64,000 nt of DNA from Trichobilharzia regenti (GCA_944472135.2 OX235265.1:42629459-42693458); one strand, 5' to 3'. Positions 1-12,177 are shown, numbered from the stretch's first letter. The notes: generated from the sequence alone by a model not told the origin. Numbers and translations: made by a program.

Positions 1-480
1 GCAAAAGAGATGGAAAATGTGAAAGAGAACTCACGCTCGCCAGCAGACTCAAAATAATAAAAGGTATTCTACATGACTTATGGAATAAATTTGAATTATT
101 TAGAATCACATCATCGACCTAATGAAAAAAATAAAAAGTTTAACTAAATAGGTTGTTTTTGAGCTAATGGGTGATTACAACGTGTAAGCTGTAGGCTAAT
201 AACATTCTTTATTAAATAATCGCCTGTGAATACAGTTCTCTGTTCTTTCTTATAGTCAAGCAAACATCTTTGGAAAACATTGAATTAATGAGTGAGAAGG
301 GATAGGAAACATCTGAAAACTAGACCACAGGATAACAACTTAATTCCACTTGAAGGTTTAGTTGGTAAGGCAGCTCAAAACAATTCATGTGATGCTAAAT
401 AGTTAATGTTTTAAGACATCCAATTAACTATTTCAGTAATAATCACCTCTGGTGTATTAAAAGTCCTGTGCCCGAATTTC
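1..480. other. Unrecognised AT-rich DNA
   Basis: No gene, RNA or repeat boundary could be supported here. Confidence 0.5.
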
Positions 481-730
481 CACTTTACTATCATTAGTTT
501 GTGCAGAATAATATGCTGCCATCATTTATTTTGTTGGCTTCTCATCAGCTGCTTACAGCCGAAATAAATTATTAGGTTTACGTACAGAAAAGTTTTAACA
601 TACTTGCAAATTCTACATGTTGTCAGTTGACAGAAAGTTCCACAATTAGTCAACAGTACTCATAAAATTGCGCTGATATAGTTTTTACACAGGCAGTTCA
701 AGTTTAAACAAAATAAATGAATGCATAGAA
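480..730 (-). mobile_element. PLE terminal-repeat remnant with degenerate hammerhead
   Basis: Read on the minus strand, 503..553 has the same layout as the hammerhead-bearing repeats at 25.5, 41.4 and 53.0 kb: stem I GCAG/CTGC, core CTGATGA, spacer GAAGCCAAC, then AAAA where GAAA is expected, then a stem III. The flank ends in a stretch resembling the TTTAAAC segment next to the other copies. No coding part of the element remains beside it. Confidence 0.6.
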
Positions 731-1790
731 TGGTAAAGGAATTATGTCATAAAGACGAGATGTGTGGTAGATCCAGAGTGACTAATAAATTAGGTGACTG
801 TTGTTCTCGCTATACTCAAATGCATCAAAGGGAATAAATTCATGAAGTCACTATCCTTACATGACAACTGTTGATTGGCATATCAACTGTACCTCTTTAT
901 TATTTTCATTAAGTTTTTATTGTAAACATAATCAGCCGTAGTTTGTCTATCGAAATGTTAACCTGTCTACAGCACTTTAAAACTTCTTTTATTGTGTTTA
1001 CATACCTTCTTCCGAAACTACATCTATTGTTTAGCCTACTATATGTAGAAGCCTCCCTCTGATTAGACTGATAAGATTCCACTTTACCTCTTTAGAAATA
1101 CCAGTTGTGTTTGGAATAATCACAATGAAGTTCCTAATAAAACGCCATGAAAATCTCCTCGTTGGTTCCAGATTGTATTGTATTTTTGTGAAGTCATAGC
1201 ATAAGTGTGGAAAGGTAAGCAGCTAATTTTATTTAAGTGCCTTCCTTCCAACTATGACCAGATACTTCTTCACAAAATCCACATGCGGATTTAATACTTT
1301 ACAATAACATTAGACTGTTAAGACACAGTCTGTAACTTTGGAAGAATTATTGTCTCCTGAGAGATTCAAAGGCGTGTCGCCCACTGAAAGATGCCACTAC
1401 TGAGCTTTATGATTAGTCTCCTGCAGACTTAAGTAGATGCATAGATTTGTCACCAGATAAAGACCATTATAGTGTATCATGTCTTCCTTGTTGCTGGTGA
1501 CTGAATTCTGTCTGGCAAGTTTACAATGTGATCATCAAACTAGGTGACTTGTCTTCGCGATAATTGGAGGCAGTCAACCGAAAGCACAATATGCATCCAC
1601 AAACGTAATTTTGCCTGAAATGATAATCACTTATTTTTTTCTCTCATGTTTCCTTTTATATTACTGCAACCAACTCACTGTAAATCTTGACTTTTAACCA
1701 AAAACAAATCTATAATCCATGTTATGTGCAACAGCATTCGTCACCCTTTGCTACGGAATCTGAAAGAATTCCATAAAATGGCCAAATCGT
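730..1790. other. Unrecognised non-coding DNA
   Basis: About 1 kb with no supported reading frame or repeat. Confidence 0.5.
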
Positions 1791-2043
1791 AGGTTATTTA
1801 ATTGAATTTTAAATTTTCCCGCCGATTGATTGGACCGAAGCGCTCAGTCTCAGATTGACATGTCAACTTCTTGTGCATATGCTCCGACGATGTCTGGGTA
1901 TTTGAAACTATTGGCACTGGGTTCGACCCTCCGTGGGAACATCACTGACTGGGGAATGCAGGTACATCCAGATGACGAGTCTCAAATTGGACGAAATGCG
2001 AATCATGGATTCCCTGCTAGTTACCACCCATCAATTAAAATGT
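1791..2043. mobile_element. SINE family C copy with inverted 3' end
   Basis: Two parts in opposite orientation. 1791..1905 is the family C 3' end on the minus strand (AATTGAATTTTAAATTTTCC, then a stretch with GATTGACATGTCAAC). 1910..2043 is the plus-strand middle of the same SINE, from the B box GGGTTCGACCC to ACCACCCATCAATTAAAA. Other copies (29715..30000 and 41905..42082) show the normal order. The 5'-3' inversion resembles twin priming. Confidence 0.7.
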
Positions 2044-3800
2044 AGATTATTTTGATGTAAATGACGCAGCCTGGTTTGTCTATTTTTATCAGCCGACTAG
2101 TCAATGTAAGAATAACCAGTGAAATGAGTTACATAAAATTACCAAAATCAGCAGAAGTAGAAAAGATCCCGAAATAGTGAAATACATGGAGTTCGAATGA
2201 AATACTCAATTATCTGAATCGTTAAAGTCAAATTTGCTAATCTATAAATGCATCCTTCATCCAGATGTGTGACGTTTATTATTAGTTAACTTACACAGTT
2301 ATAACCCTGCATCGGTGCTGCTTCGAAATTTCAAAAGTTAAACGAAAAATTAATTCATCGGCAACAGATGAAAGAAAAATGAAGTCTACAGAGTAAAATG
2401 AAAAGCATACCGCTGAAATTACTGATTAACAAGCCTGATCTATTGATTAATGTTCAGTGATTTGTACTACTACAACAACTATAATAGCTTTATTCTGAGA
2501 AATGCATGTGTATACACAATACAGAATTCTCAGCGTGCTTCATTGCAAAGTATTTACCTCCTCTTCAAATTCTTCAAGTATTATAATAATCGATAATGTA
2601 GCATCTGAAGCAGCATTGCTCCATCCGAAGCATGCTCTGATACTCCGCAATATTCTTCCTGTATTTCCTTCAAAACACTCGTAGCGGCGAGTGGAAATCC
2701 ACTGGAAGGTTTGCATGCATATAGACTGCGGTTCATAGACGCAATTAGATGGCTAAATATATATATATATATATATTGTTGTAAATACGATTCATTTTGA
2801 TGGATGAAAGCCTTAGATACTCTCAGAGATTCAACCTGGCCGGCAGCTTGTAAGTCACAGTCAAATATAATCTTAGGAGCTTAATTAATAGAGTCATCAA
2901 CTCTAGTACTGGTTAATACATATTTAAATATCGAAGTGAATGAGTCAACCTGAGATTGAAGTTATGCCATATTGATAGTTTTCCTGCCTATGGATTCCTT
3001 CTTATCAGACTGTAATGACTTATACTATCGCTGAAAGGTGTGAACATCGACTTTATAATACCCTCTAAGTGATGCTTAAATCGAATAGGTTTCCTTTCAG
3101 TTTTAGACATAAATACTAAATTCTCCTAGGTATTAAATAAATCACAGGGATTATTAGTTTGAATGAAGCCAAGTAACTGTATTGTGAATATATGCATATT
3201 GTTAACACATATTATTGTTCCAAACCTCCTGCCTTCTATTCATCAATATAAATGAACAGAATTATATTATAACTGATACATACGTATACATATATATATT
3301 ATTAAAAAAATTAGTATTATTATTAAAAATAAATTTAATTTGTCAGACAATCAATCATTATTTTTAATAATAAACACGGCTAATTAAGTAGAATATTTGA
3401 TTTATTAATTTTGCACTAATCATCTTTCTTCTCTCCTTAGAATTTGCTTATTATTTCTCAAATGTTGATTCTACTAATTAAAATAAAGTATTAATAATAA
3501 GAAGAATATCAACTTTGACATTGTTTCTGCTGACGGGATTACCATGTTATAGTAATATTATATATTAATAAAATAATAATAATCTTATGAACAATAACAA
3601 CAATGACAGCAGGTGTTAGTTATAGTAGAACTGAGTAACATAACACCCAGAAATATTCCATTTGCTCTGTTTTAAAACTAGACTTACAGTGATGCATTCA
3701 CGAGTTCCACAAAAGGAGAACAAAATTCAGATAAAGAAGTTGACTAGGCGCATAGATTATCAGCACCCACTGTTAATGGGTGGGCAAACAATCTATTATG
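2044..3800. other. Unrecognised AT-rich DNA with a (TA)n tract
   Basis: Contains a short (TA)n microsatellite near 2757..2776 and AATAAT-rich stretches around 3290..3560. No coding or structured feature could be supported; a 60-codon frame near 2502 looks like chance. Confidence 0.5.
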
Positions 3801-3801
3801 T

Positions 3802-4190
3802 ACTCGTTGCCAAATTATTGTTATGTACTGGTCGAGAATTTAATAGTCCTGACGCAAGAAAGACGGAAATCAGAAGACCACTAGGTTTGCGATGATACTT
3901 CTATTTTCCAAAACACCAGGAGAATCAATATGTCACACAAGAGTGTGAGAGCAAAATATATATGCATGTCCGAACAAGTGTGTGAACACAAGTGTGAGAG
4001 CGAATATTCAAAATGAACAAATCAATAGACAGTCTTAACATGATTGGCTAATTATAATGGAATATCGATTCATATATACATAGCAAAATATATCAGACTG
4101 TCAAACAAACACACAATTTATATGAATACATGTCACCAAGGACAGACTGTCAAACAAGACACACATATTATATGGATATATATCACCACT
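3802..4190 (+). repeat. LTR-like interspersed repeat, copy 1
   Basis: Starts near TTGTTATGTACTGGTCGAGA and shares TAATAGTCCTGACGC, AATCAGAAGACCAC, AATAGACAGTCTTAACATGA and ATGGAATATCGAT with copies at 15.5 and 48.6 kb. The TGTTATGTACT start, and the upstream CCCCGTCGCCA seen in the other two copies, suggest an LTR family, but no paired LTR or target duplication was found. Confidence 0.5.
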
Positions 4191-4519
4191 ATCATTGAAA
4201 ATTTAGGTTGCCTAATCCAGTTACGTCAGTGTAAACACTGACATAACTTGTTTTTTATGTGTCACATTGGCTGGTATTTGATTCGTTTATTCACATGCTG
4301 TTTGTGCTAACTTTATCACCTCGTAAATTTGCTTGAGAGGGTAGATTAGTTCACTTGTATGGAGTTATTTTTCCTTTCAAGGTCAGATTATCTCCTTGTC
4401 ACTCAAAATTCATTTTCCTCAGGTCAAATCTGTATCCACCACCTACATAACACTCCAGATTTTAATTCACAGGAATACGTTCCTTTCGGCAACATTTAAA
4501 ATTCTGTATATTTTTACTT

Positions 4520-4615
4520 GGTGCATTCAATAGTTCCCGGGATAGAATGCTCACCAGATAAGTGCGTACTCCCGGTTTGATTCTCGGCTGACGCGGGAGA
4601 GAGAAAGAGAGTTAG
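4520..4615 (+). repeat. Possible tRNA-derived SINE head
   Basis: A B-box-like CGGTTTGATTCTCG follows an A-box-like TTCCCGGGATAGAATG, with a purine-rich GAGAGAGAAAGAGAG behind. No second copy was seen, so the call rests on the promoter-like boxes alone. Confidence 0.3.
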
Positions 4616-5079
4616 GAGTAAGGTTAGCGACCTAACCTTATGAAAACAACGCTATCACTACTGAAATTTTAGAGCTGAAACCTTAAGGCCAAATGTGTCA
4701 CTAAGAATAAAGAGAAGTGCCTACTCTACATCAATAAGTATAATATGATAGTCACCATTTTCCACTATAGGTTGCGATTTTTCCAATAGCCAAATCTATC
4801 AGTAAGTTAATTAGACAATATCGTCATATTCTTCAAAATTCTCTTTTTATTGACTCTTATAAAAAACTCACTGTCTTCTAATAAGGTTTTGGTTTCAGTG
4901 GTAGAATTTTGTACATTTTCATAATTTGTAAATTAGTTAGCAATTTTCAATGTACACACTTCTAGGGGTGATATTTCACAATAGTTCCCAATGGAAAACA
5001 AGTTATTCAGATCTGCCTGGTACCATAAGTGGTGATCAATAAAGCGAGCATATCTGCATAAAACTATATACTACTGACT

Positions 5080-5410
5080 GGCGGAGATGACTTCCCATTA
5101 TCGCTTGCTAGCCAAATTGAGGTGATCTAGGCACCGAACGGCAATTTTGCCGGTTTGGGTCAGAGCTCACCAGCGGTGTGTCTGGTTCAACTCGACTCAA
5201 AGAACCAAATAGCGAATTGTGAATTCGGTTTATAGTAAGACCAGTTCGCCTAGCCAGAAATCAGTTGGTATGAGGTAATTCGGCTCTTTGATCTACGTCA
5301 AACCGGATAAACCACTGATAAGCTCGGCGTCACACAATTGAAGCTACCATCTGGTGTTTGGATCACCTTGATCTGACTAGTCAACACTACTAGTCAACAA
5401 CCACTCTCAA
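5080..5410. other. GC-richer block of unknown nature
   Basis: Clearly richer in G+C than its surroundings, with a short palindrome (GGCAATTTTGCC) and a repeated ACTAGTCAACA at its right end. It has no long frame in any phase. It could be an LTR or an unrecognised repeat; no second copy was noticed. Confidence 0.3.
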
Positions 5411-6054
5411 CAGTGTATAATTCTATTTGTTTAAATTTCTTAATTGATCTAAACTGAAGACAGTAACAGTTTCATATCAGTTTGCGCTGCATTTAAGATT
5501 AAAACAGAAGATTGTTTTCCATTATTTCATGTTCTTCCAAATGGTTCAGAAAGACGTCCTTCCTCAGTAGTTTAAGCTAAATAATAGTCTCATGAACCTA
5601 GGAAATTACACAAGGTAGCATAGAATTCGGTTGTACAGCACACCGAACAAAGTTATTTAACTTCTGAATTTTATATTAGCTGCAAATAAAATGACAAATT
5701 TAAGGAGTGGAAATAAAATTTATGTGCATATATTATAAATGACGGTGAAAATACAATAAGTAACCAGCTAATTCGTTTCTTAAATTATTTTTCTCTAAAG
5801 AATCAGTACCAACCTAAACACCAGCGTAAGACGAAAGTTGATTCAGTTCACCGCATAAGGGAAAAATCAGAAAGACTATGCGTTTAAAATAAGGTTTTCA
5901 AGTCAGAAGAGAAGATTTAGAGGTTCAGTTAAACATTTTGAGTTTATATGCCTTGCTGAGAAAATATCTTTAAGTCAGGTCTCTTTAACTGTAAAGTTAT
6001 TTTGGTCACTTCTTTTATACTTATTTTTCTCAAAGGTGTTTAGACGTAGTCATG

Positions 6055-6640
6055 AGTGAAGAAGTATACCCATTATTTTGTGAGGGAAAAACACACCTTT
6101 TGTTCAGCGAAGGCTCTGTCGTCAAGGTCTTCAGTTTGCGAACACATTCTGGAGTCAGGTCATTCAGCCCCATGTGATTTGTCCTTTAAAGTTATCTACA
6201 GGACCAAATCCAACCACTGTAAAAGCTTACGTTTTCTCCACTTATGTATAACCGAAGTTCTAGCTACACATGGACAAATACCTAAATTATATGTTCAAAA
6301 ACGTCTTTTAAACCGCTTCCTTTACCTTAGTCATAATTGTGTTCTTTTATTTTATTCTATTTTACCATGTGAATTCATTCCACCTCACTTTATCTTAGCT
6401 GCCTTTATTGTTATCATCACAGTACTCTTAATTATTTTTTTGACAACACTTGACCTACTATTTTAAAACCTTAACACCAGTTCACTTATTTATAAATTTT
6501 TAAAAGTTTTGTAATTCATCCACTTCAACGCCATACCTCTTAGTACATCATTTTAATTATCTTTATTCTTATCACATGTATATCGACTGAGCAATTTCTA
6601 AAGACACTTAGTGTCATTTACCGTAATACGACTGTACAGC
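6055..6640 (+). mobile_element. PLE 3' end: GIY-YIG endonuclease C-terminal half and 3' UTR
   Basis: The frame at 6056..6466 carries the conserved C-terminal half of a Penelope endonuclease: CEHILESGHSA, FKVIYR and the closing block ending in PKLYVQKRLL. The catalytic N-terminal half is absent, so the copy is 5' truncated. The hydrophobic tail of the frame (IVIITVLLIIFLTT) comes from a T-rich 3' UTR and is not a real membrane segment. The 3' end near 6630 has GACTGTACAGCTTGAAAATG, shared with the PLE tails at 13.96 and 50.15 kb. Confidence 0.75.
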
Positions 6641-6779
6641 TTGAAAATGAAGTCGATGAAAAGTAATCATGAATTCCAACATCATATAGGTGTTAGAAAA
6701 CTACACTTTGATGCATATCCATTTTTGAAAAGAAATCTTTGAGAAAACCAAATATTCTAAATCAAAAATTCCCATTATG

Positions 6780-7440
6780 TAGCCCAGCTTGTAATTGTCA
6801 AAAAAGCCAAAAAAAATATGCTCCACTGCAAATCTCAAAAGTGCACAAGTGATTATGTCACATCCCACATTATTTACCAATTTTCGTGTGTGTGTGTGTG
6901 GGGGTTACAAATACATAGGGAGGAGTAATCGCGCTTCGCATGTGAGGATGGGAAAGCATATCCCAAAATGGCTAGAAAAACAAATGAATTGTCAAAAACC
7001 AATAGATGCAGGTGTCACACTACCAACTTCGTCTTTAGCTAAACACCTGATCGAGATGAACCATAAGATTGATGCTAACTCAGCCTTTAGGGTCATCTAT
7101 AAAAACGGTCAAGGGCGCTTATTGAAATACGCCGAGGCTATAGCTAGTCATAAACTCAAGCCCTCCCCCTGTGTATTCAAAAACGGTTTATCATTACTCT
7201 TAACCCACCTTGGTAATCCTTATTTGATTGCATTACCAAACGTTGCGTTAATCATTCTTAAATCTTTTTTGTCACTTTGTTTAATTTAACATTTTCATAT
7301 ATATTGAATTTATAAGTAAATGCGTGATCAGATTGTTCGAAATGTATAGCGCAAATGCATCACATTTTTCAGATAATCTCCGTCTTCTAATAACGCTATC
7401 CAAATTTATAAAAGGGACTAACTGTTTTAAATGCTTGTTT
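6780..7440 (+). mobile_element. PLE 3' end: GIY-YIG endonuclease and inverted terminal segment
   Basis: The frame 6795..7289 has the endonuclease: YKYIGRSNRASHVRMGKHIPKW (given in part), the SLAKHLIEMNHKIDANS block and RLLKYAEA, followed by the LCVQ-equivalent SPCVFKN. A (GT)n run interrupts the start of the domain. 7320..7440 is the reverse complement of the segment that opens the PLE at 46052, so the copy ends in the usual inverted terminal sequence. A nearly identical sister copy lies at 20996..21520. Confidence 0.8.
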
Positions 7441-8265
7441 TCCAATGATTTGTTCTGTTTTCCAAGTTAATTTGAATTTATACCCAATCGAGCTTGACAT
7501 TACTATTTTGAAATGGATAAATAAACATCCATTATTTTAGTGATAACAACGACATTTCGTTAACTGTTTGTTTTTAAACAATATGTTGTCCTTGAGCACA
7601 GAGTTATATTCAAAAGTAACATTTAGCTTATTCAGTCTAATGTTTTACTTTTATATAAAAAACATTGATCATTGGGTCAATGCCGTATCCAAGTGATTTA
7701 CAGTAAAAATTATCCGTCGAGCTTAAAGTTCTACCAGTATTAAAGATTTCTTTGTCTTCTCCGTAATTACCCGTTGGACTACAAAAAATATTATTGATAA
7801 TCCTGGCCAGTAAATCGTCACACACCTAGTGAAAATCTGAAGAAACCAAAGTTTACTTAGTACTAATTATATACTTAAATAAATAGTTACCATAATTAGG
7901 TCCTCTGAGCCTGTATATTAACAATATTTCAGGCTCATATTAATCGAATTCCAAAAACTCCTAACACATTAATTTGTAGCGTATATGAAATTTATAGTAT
8001 TGTTACTTATAAATAATGTTTGATGTTCCTTAGTTCGATTTGACATCTAATGCATACAATTTTCTTTGAATATAAAGATAGAAGTGCAACCTAGGTTGTT
8101 GCAATAGGTATTTCAGCATAATTTGATATTTAACGACAGAAGGCAAGGGCCAAGCAACAGACCGCTTATTGAAGAAATCAAGAGATATTTATAGATATTT
8201 ATGTACATTATTACTCTTAATTTCAGCAGAGAAGCACCGTCTTCTGATTAGTTTTTTCCTTCTGA
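7441..8265. other. Unrecognised DNA
   Basis: No supported gene or repeat; short frames on the minus strand near 7640..7825 show no family features. Confidence 0.45.
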
Positions 8266-8267
8266 AA

Positions 8268-8475
8268 GTTATTCTGTACTGCTTGTGACCGTTTTTCAGA
8301 AAGTTAAGTCATAAATCTGCGAATCATATTTGCACGCGCTAAGTCTTTTGTGATTGGTTGTTGAGTTCCTTAAGGTTAGACGTTGTTCCTGTTTTTTCTC
8401 ATGACCCCGATTCGGGACGTAAACATTGACGTCAGTTGCTGTCTACAATTTTGGCTTGCAGACAGCTCTTATTAA
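8268..8475 (-). mobile_element. Gypsy-type LTR fragment
   Basis: Reverse complement matches the LTR at 34546..34890: GCCAAAATTGTAGACA, TTTACGTCCCGAATCGGGGT and CTCAACAACCAATCACA. The first few bases (TGTGGTGA) and the 3' third including the polyadenylation signal are missing, so it is truncated at both ends. Confidence 0.8.
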
Positions 8476-8837
8476 GGATATCTACACGTCTTTATTTACA
8501 CCATGTGAAATGAACTACCTAGAGTAGAAGAACAGATTCACGCTTTAGTGCAGAAAAGTCAGATGATTAAGTATTTAAAAGAAAAAGACGAATACAAGTT
8601 GAAATAGATGATTATTATTTAGTGGAAAGAAAAGATGTCCGAAGACCCTTTTCATACCTCAAAAGGTGTTCAGATTACATCTGAATAACACTTATAAAAA
8701 ATTAGTCAGGTTCCTTCCAAGCATTTAATCAACCTGCTTTTGAATCACCATTTTCTAACTACGTCCGACGATCATCTCAATCTCAAGAATGTGGAGAAGC
8801 AGTCTTCTGGACACATAAGTCGAGAAGGGTCACAGAT

Positions 8838-9779
8838 GTGGGCTTGGAACATTATCTAGTTCAAAGAACCTTCAAGATCAAGCTGAAAGCTTTCAAAACA
8901 ACTGAAGACAGACCACGATTCAAATTCAGCACTCAGAAACTGAAAGACCAAACTACAAGAGACACTTTCACTTTAGCGGCCGAAGAAAAGTCGGAGACAT
9001 TAAATGGCATCAATGAGAAAAAACATTGGAACTCTCTGCAGGTGGAGCTCAACATAACGTATACAGGCGTGAAACAAGAGGCAATACAAGGAATAGCTTC
9101 CAACGGACACCTGGGAGCTAACAGAGAATGGGCAGAGTAAAGTAGAAAATGAACCAATGCAAAGATGGACAAGAGAAGGCGTAGCTAAGTTCGATATGCA
9201 CTGCACTGAATAAAGAAATTGAAAAGTGTTACGAAAGATAAAGGACAGTTCTGTGACACACTGGCCGGTAGCTGAGGCAGAACAGGCAGGCCATAGGTGA
9301 AATACACCTCGGAAAATTATATCAGACAATCGGGACTCTGTATATGATGAGAGCAACACAGATGAAACCAATACAAAGGAGGAGAGACATATAAAACGAC
9401 GAGCTGATCACTTCAAAGGACTATTGATTTGACTGTCACTTGCAACTCATACAGAAATACGACGACTGACACATGGCACAGACATACCAGTGTACACCAA
9501 TCCTCCAGCAAAGGCAAAAATCGTAAGTGCAGTCAAGCTACTGAAGGCCTTCCGGGAAAGCAGCAGGACCAAACGGAATTCCCCTACTCCGAAGCACTGA
9601 AGACGGAAATAGAGACTGCAGCTTATGTGCTCACGCCACTACTGCAATCGCTGAGAAGGAAAGAAACTTGCATACTGATTGGAAGGAAGAATACCTTACC
9701 AACATGCCAACGAAGGGTGACTTACGCCTCTGCAAGAACTGGCGAAATCATGCTCATGTGAACTCATGGTAAAATATTA
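8838..9779 (+). mobile_element. RTE (SR2-like) retrotransposon, 5' part of interrupted copy
   Basis: Degenerate plus-strand linker and start of reverse transcriptase. The frame at 8838..9140 has EDRPRFKF, TQKLKDQTTRDTF and other RTE linker residues. 9500..9760 encodes, with stops, the RT segment ending KKGDLRLCKNWR. The copy is broken by an opposite-strand RTE at 9780..10664 and resumes at 10665. The extreme 5' end and the endonuclease were not recognised upstream. Confidence 0.75.
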
Positions 9780-10664
9780 TTATTGTATTCTTTAATTCCT
9801 AGAGGAACATAGGGCTTCAGCTGCGCATCTCCATTGCCTTCTGTTTTCTGCCAACTTTTTCACCTCGCTCCACGTCTGCCCACATGCTTTCATCTCCTCC
9901 TCACATGACCTCCTCCAAGCCACCCTCGCACTGACGACCAACTCGCCGCTTCCCTTTCGGGTTCCACTCGAGGACTTGTCTAGTGATGTCATATATCATC
10001 GGCATAGTCCAGATCCTCCAAGTCTCTTTTTGTGTGAGTCCATTTTATGCCTGTTTCCTCATTGGCCGTTGTCTGTCGCATTATCCAGTCTACTGCGATC
10101 AGAAGATCACTGGCGATAGTAGACAGCCTTGCCTCACTCCCGTCCTCACTTCGAAGGCTTCCGTAAGTTTCCCGTTGTGGATTACTTGCATGCAGCATTG
10201 TCGTATAACTGTTGGATGAGATGTATAATTGTCGATGGGACCCGTAGTAGCGAAGTAGTTGACAAATCACCTCTCGATCGACGCTGTTCGCTGAAGGCCT
10301 TTTCAAAGTCGAAGAAGTTGAGATAGAGAGTGACTACCATTCCAAGCTTTGTTCAATGATGATCCGTAGTGTGGCAATTTGATCAATTCGTGATTTGTTT
10401 CTCCTGAATCCGGCCTGTTTCGGTCGAAGTTTTTCATCTAGGGCTTGTTTGATTCTCTCCAGGATCATGCGACTTAGTATCTTGACTTGGAATGGACAGG
10501 AGCATAATTCCGCGCCAGTTTTCGCACTGACTTAAGTCTCCTTTCTTTGGTAGTTTCAATAAGTATCCTTTCTTCCAGTTATCAGGTAGTTTGCCCTCTT
10601 TCCACACCTTCTCCAGTAGTGGTGTCATCAAGTCCGCTGCTGTCTCTGGGTCCATTTTCATGTC
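9780..10664 (-). mobile_element. RTE (SR2-like) copy inserted inside another RTE
   Basis: Minus-strand element running from RT motif WKKGYLLKLPKKGDLSQCEN (10434..10661) through VRQGCLLSP and the catalytic LDYADDI (near 9990), then directly into the C-terminal SGTRKGSGELVV and AWRRSCEEEMKACGQTW region and the AT-rich tail. About 250 residues between the YADD motif and the C-terminus are missing, so it has an internal deletion. Imperfect 19-bp target duplications flank it (9761..9779 and 10665..10683, both ending GTAAAATATTA). It is 5' truncated and carries frameshifts. Confidence 0.85.
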
Positions 10665-11808
10665 AATTCACAGTAAAATATTAAGTCGCATCAACCTGGA
10701 GATTATAAAGGATGCACTGGACGTAGAACTCAGCCCCATCCGAATAAGCTGGATTCAGGAAAGGCAAATCATGTACTGACCAGAAGTAACTATATGCACT
10801 GTCATTGGACGAAGCCTAGAGTATAAGCCAAATCTCTATCTCAAGTTCGTCAATTCTGAAGATACCTTCGATGGCGATGACCGCGAAGTAATTTAGAAAC
10901 CTCTTCAACATTACGGAATGCAATGCCTCAAATCTTCATCCTACCTTATTCAACTGTTATATGACAATTCCGCGTGTAAGGTGATTCACGAGGGAAAACT
11001 CAGCAGAATCTGTGAATTGAATACATGAGTAAGACAAGACTTCCTAGTTGCTTTGGACTGGATTATGCGGAAGACTGTGGGGAGTGAGGAGACAGGAATA
11101 CGCCGGACCACCGATAGGAAGATTCTAGAAGATTTGGATTTCGTGGACGATTTATGTTTATTGTCATTCACTGACAACACTAACAAATTTTCGGAAGAGG
11201 CAGGCAGTGAAGACAAAAATTCGAGTGAAGATAGAAAAGATAAAGGTGATGAAATCAACCAATCAACCAGCCACAACAGACACTAATCACTCTGAAAGAA
11301 GTAGATTTGAAACAGACTACCTCCTTCATTTATCCAGGAGGCTTGGATTCACCTAGAAGCAGAACGGATGAGGATGCCAAAATCAAAATCAGAAAGCCAG
11401 TACAGACCTTCATCACTTTGAAATCAATTTGAAAATGCTTTGCACTCAGTATAAACAGCGAAATTAGGATTTTGGACAACAGTGTTAAATCGGGTATCCT
11501 ATATGGGTCAGGAACCTGTATTGCGCGTCACAAAAAGCCTTTCCAGCAGGCTACTGTAAACCTTTTTTAATAACTGCCTTGACTGGCTGAATACTGAAGA
11601 TCAAATAGCTAAAAAGAATTAGTTACAAGTACCTTTGGGAACGCACAAATCAAAAACATATTTCTCAACTAATATGTAGAAGGGGATATAGATAAATTGG
11701 ACACAAGCTGATGAGACCTTTGTGTGACATTGCGTGCCAGGCCATAGCTCGACTGAAACCCAAATGGGAAACAATGAGTGAGATGTCCAAAGGTGACATG
11801 GAGGAGAT
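10665..11808 (+). mobile_element. RTE retrotransposon, 3' part of interrupted copy
   Basis: Continuation of the copy started at 8838. It encodes KILSRINLEIIKDALD directly after the insertion, then VRQDFLVALDWIMRKTVGSE and the catalytic motif LDFVDDLCLLS (11053..11286), where the second residue of the YADD box is valine. A decayed C-terminus with a WRRS-like end follows near 11800. Many stops; inactive. Confidence 0.8.
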
Positions 11809-11809
11809 C

Positions 11810-11955
11810 AGTTAGAGAACCACTGGAAAGCCAGGAAGTACAGCTGTCTCGTCTTAATCTGGGACTCTTCAACAGTAAGCACTCACTGGGGTTTGAACTC
11901 AGGTTACAAAGCCAGTTCGTGGACCATTTCACCACTAGGATTCAATCCAGTTGCC
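11810..11955 (-). mobile_element. tRNA-derived SINE, family B
   Basis: On the minus strand: GGTCCACGAACTGGCTTTGT as A-box region, GTTCAAACCCCAG as B box, then GAAGAGTCCCAGAT and CCAGTGGTTCTCT, all alignable to the plus-strand copy at 22941..23110. It lies directly at the end of the RTE 3' part. Confidence 0.65.
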
Positions 11956-12177
11956 CATCAGTTTCATGTACTGTCGATTCTCGATATGTATGTATATTGC
12001 GTGATCCAGTCTACTCTTTAATTCTAAGCCCACTAATGACCACTCTTCTAGCTATAAAACTGAAACAAGTTGACTCAGTATTATAATTTCATGAAAATTG
12101 ATAGAATAAAAAAACATATACCTGAGTTTGTATATATCAGGCTTCCAGTTTGCCATTAACGCTAAAGCAAATTATTA

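Noticed and set aside
6300..6466. Hydrophobic protein tail suggesting a membrane protein
   Set aside because: The hydrophobic run is translation of a T-rich PLE 3' UTR after the endonuclease end.
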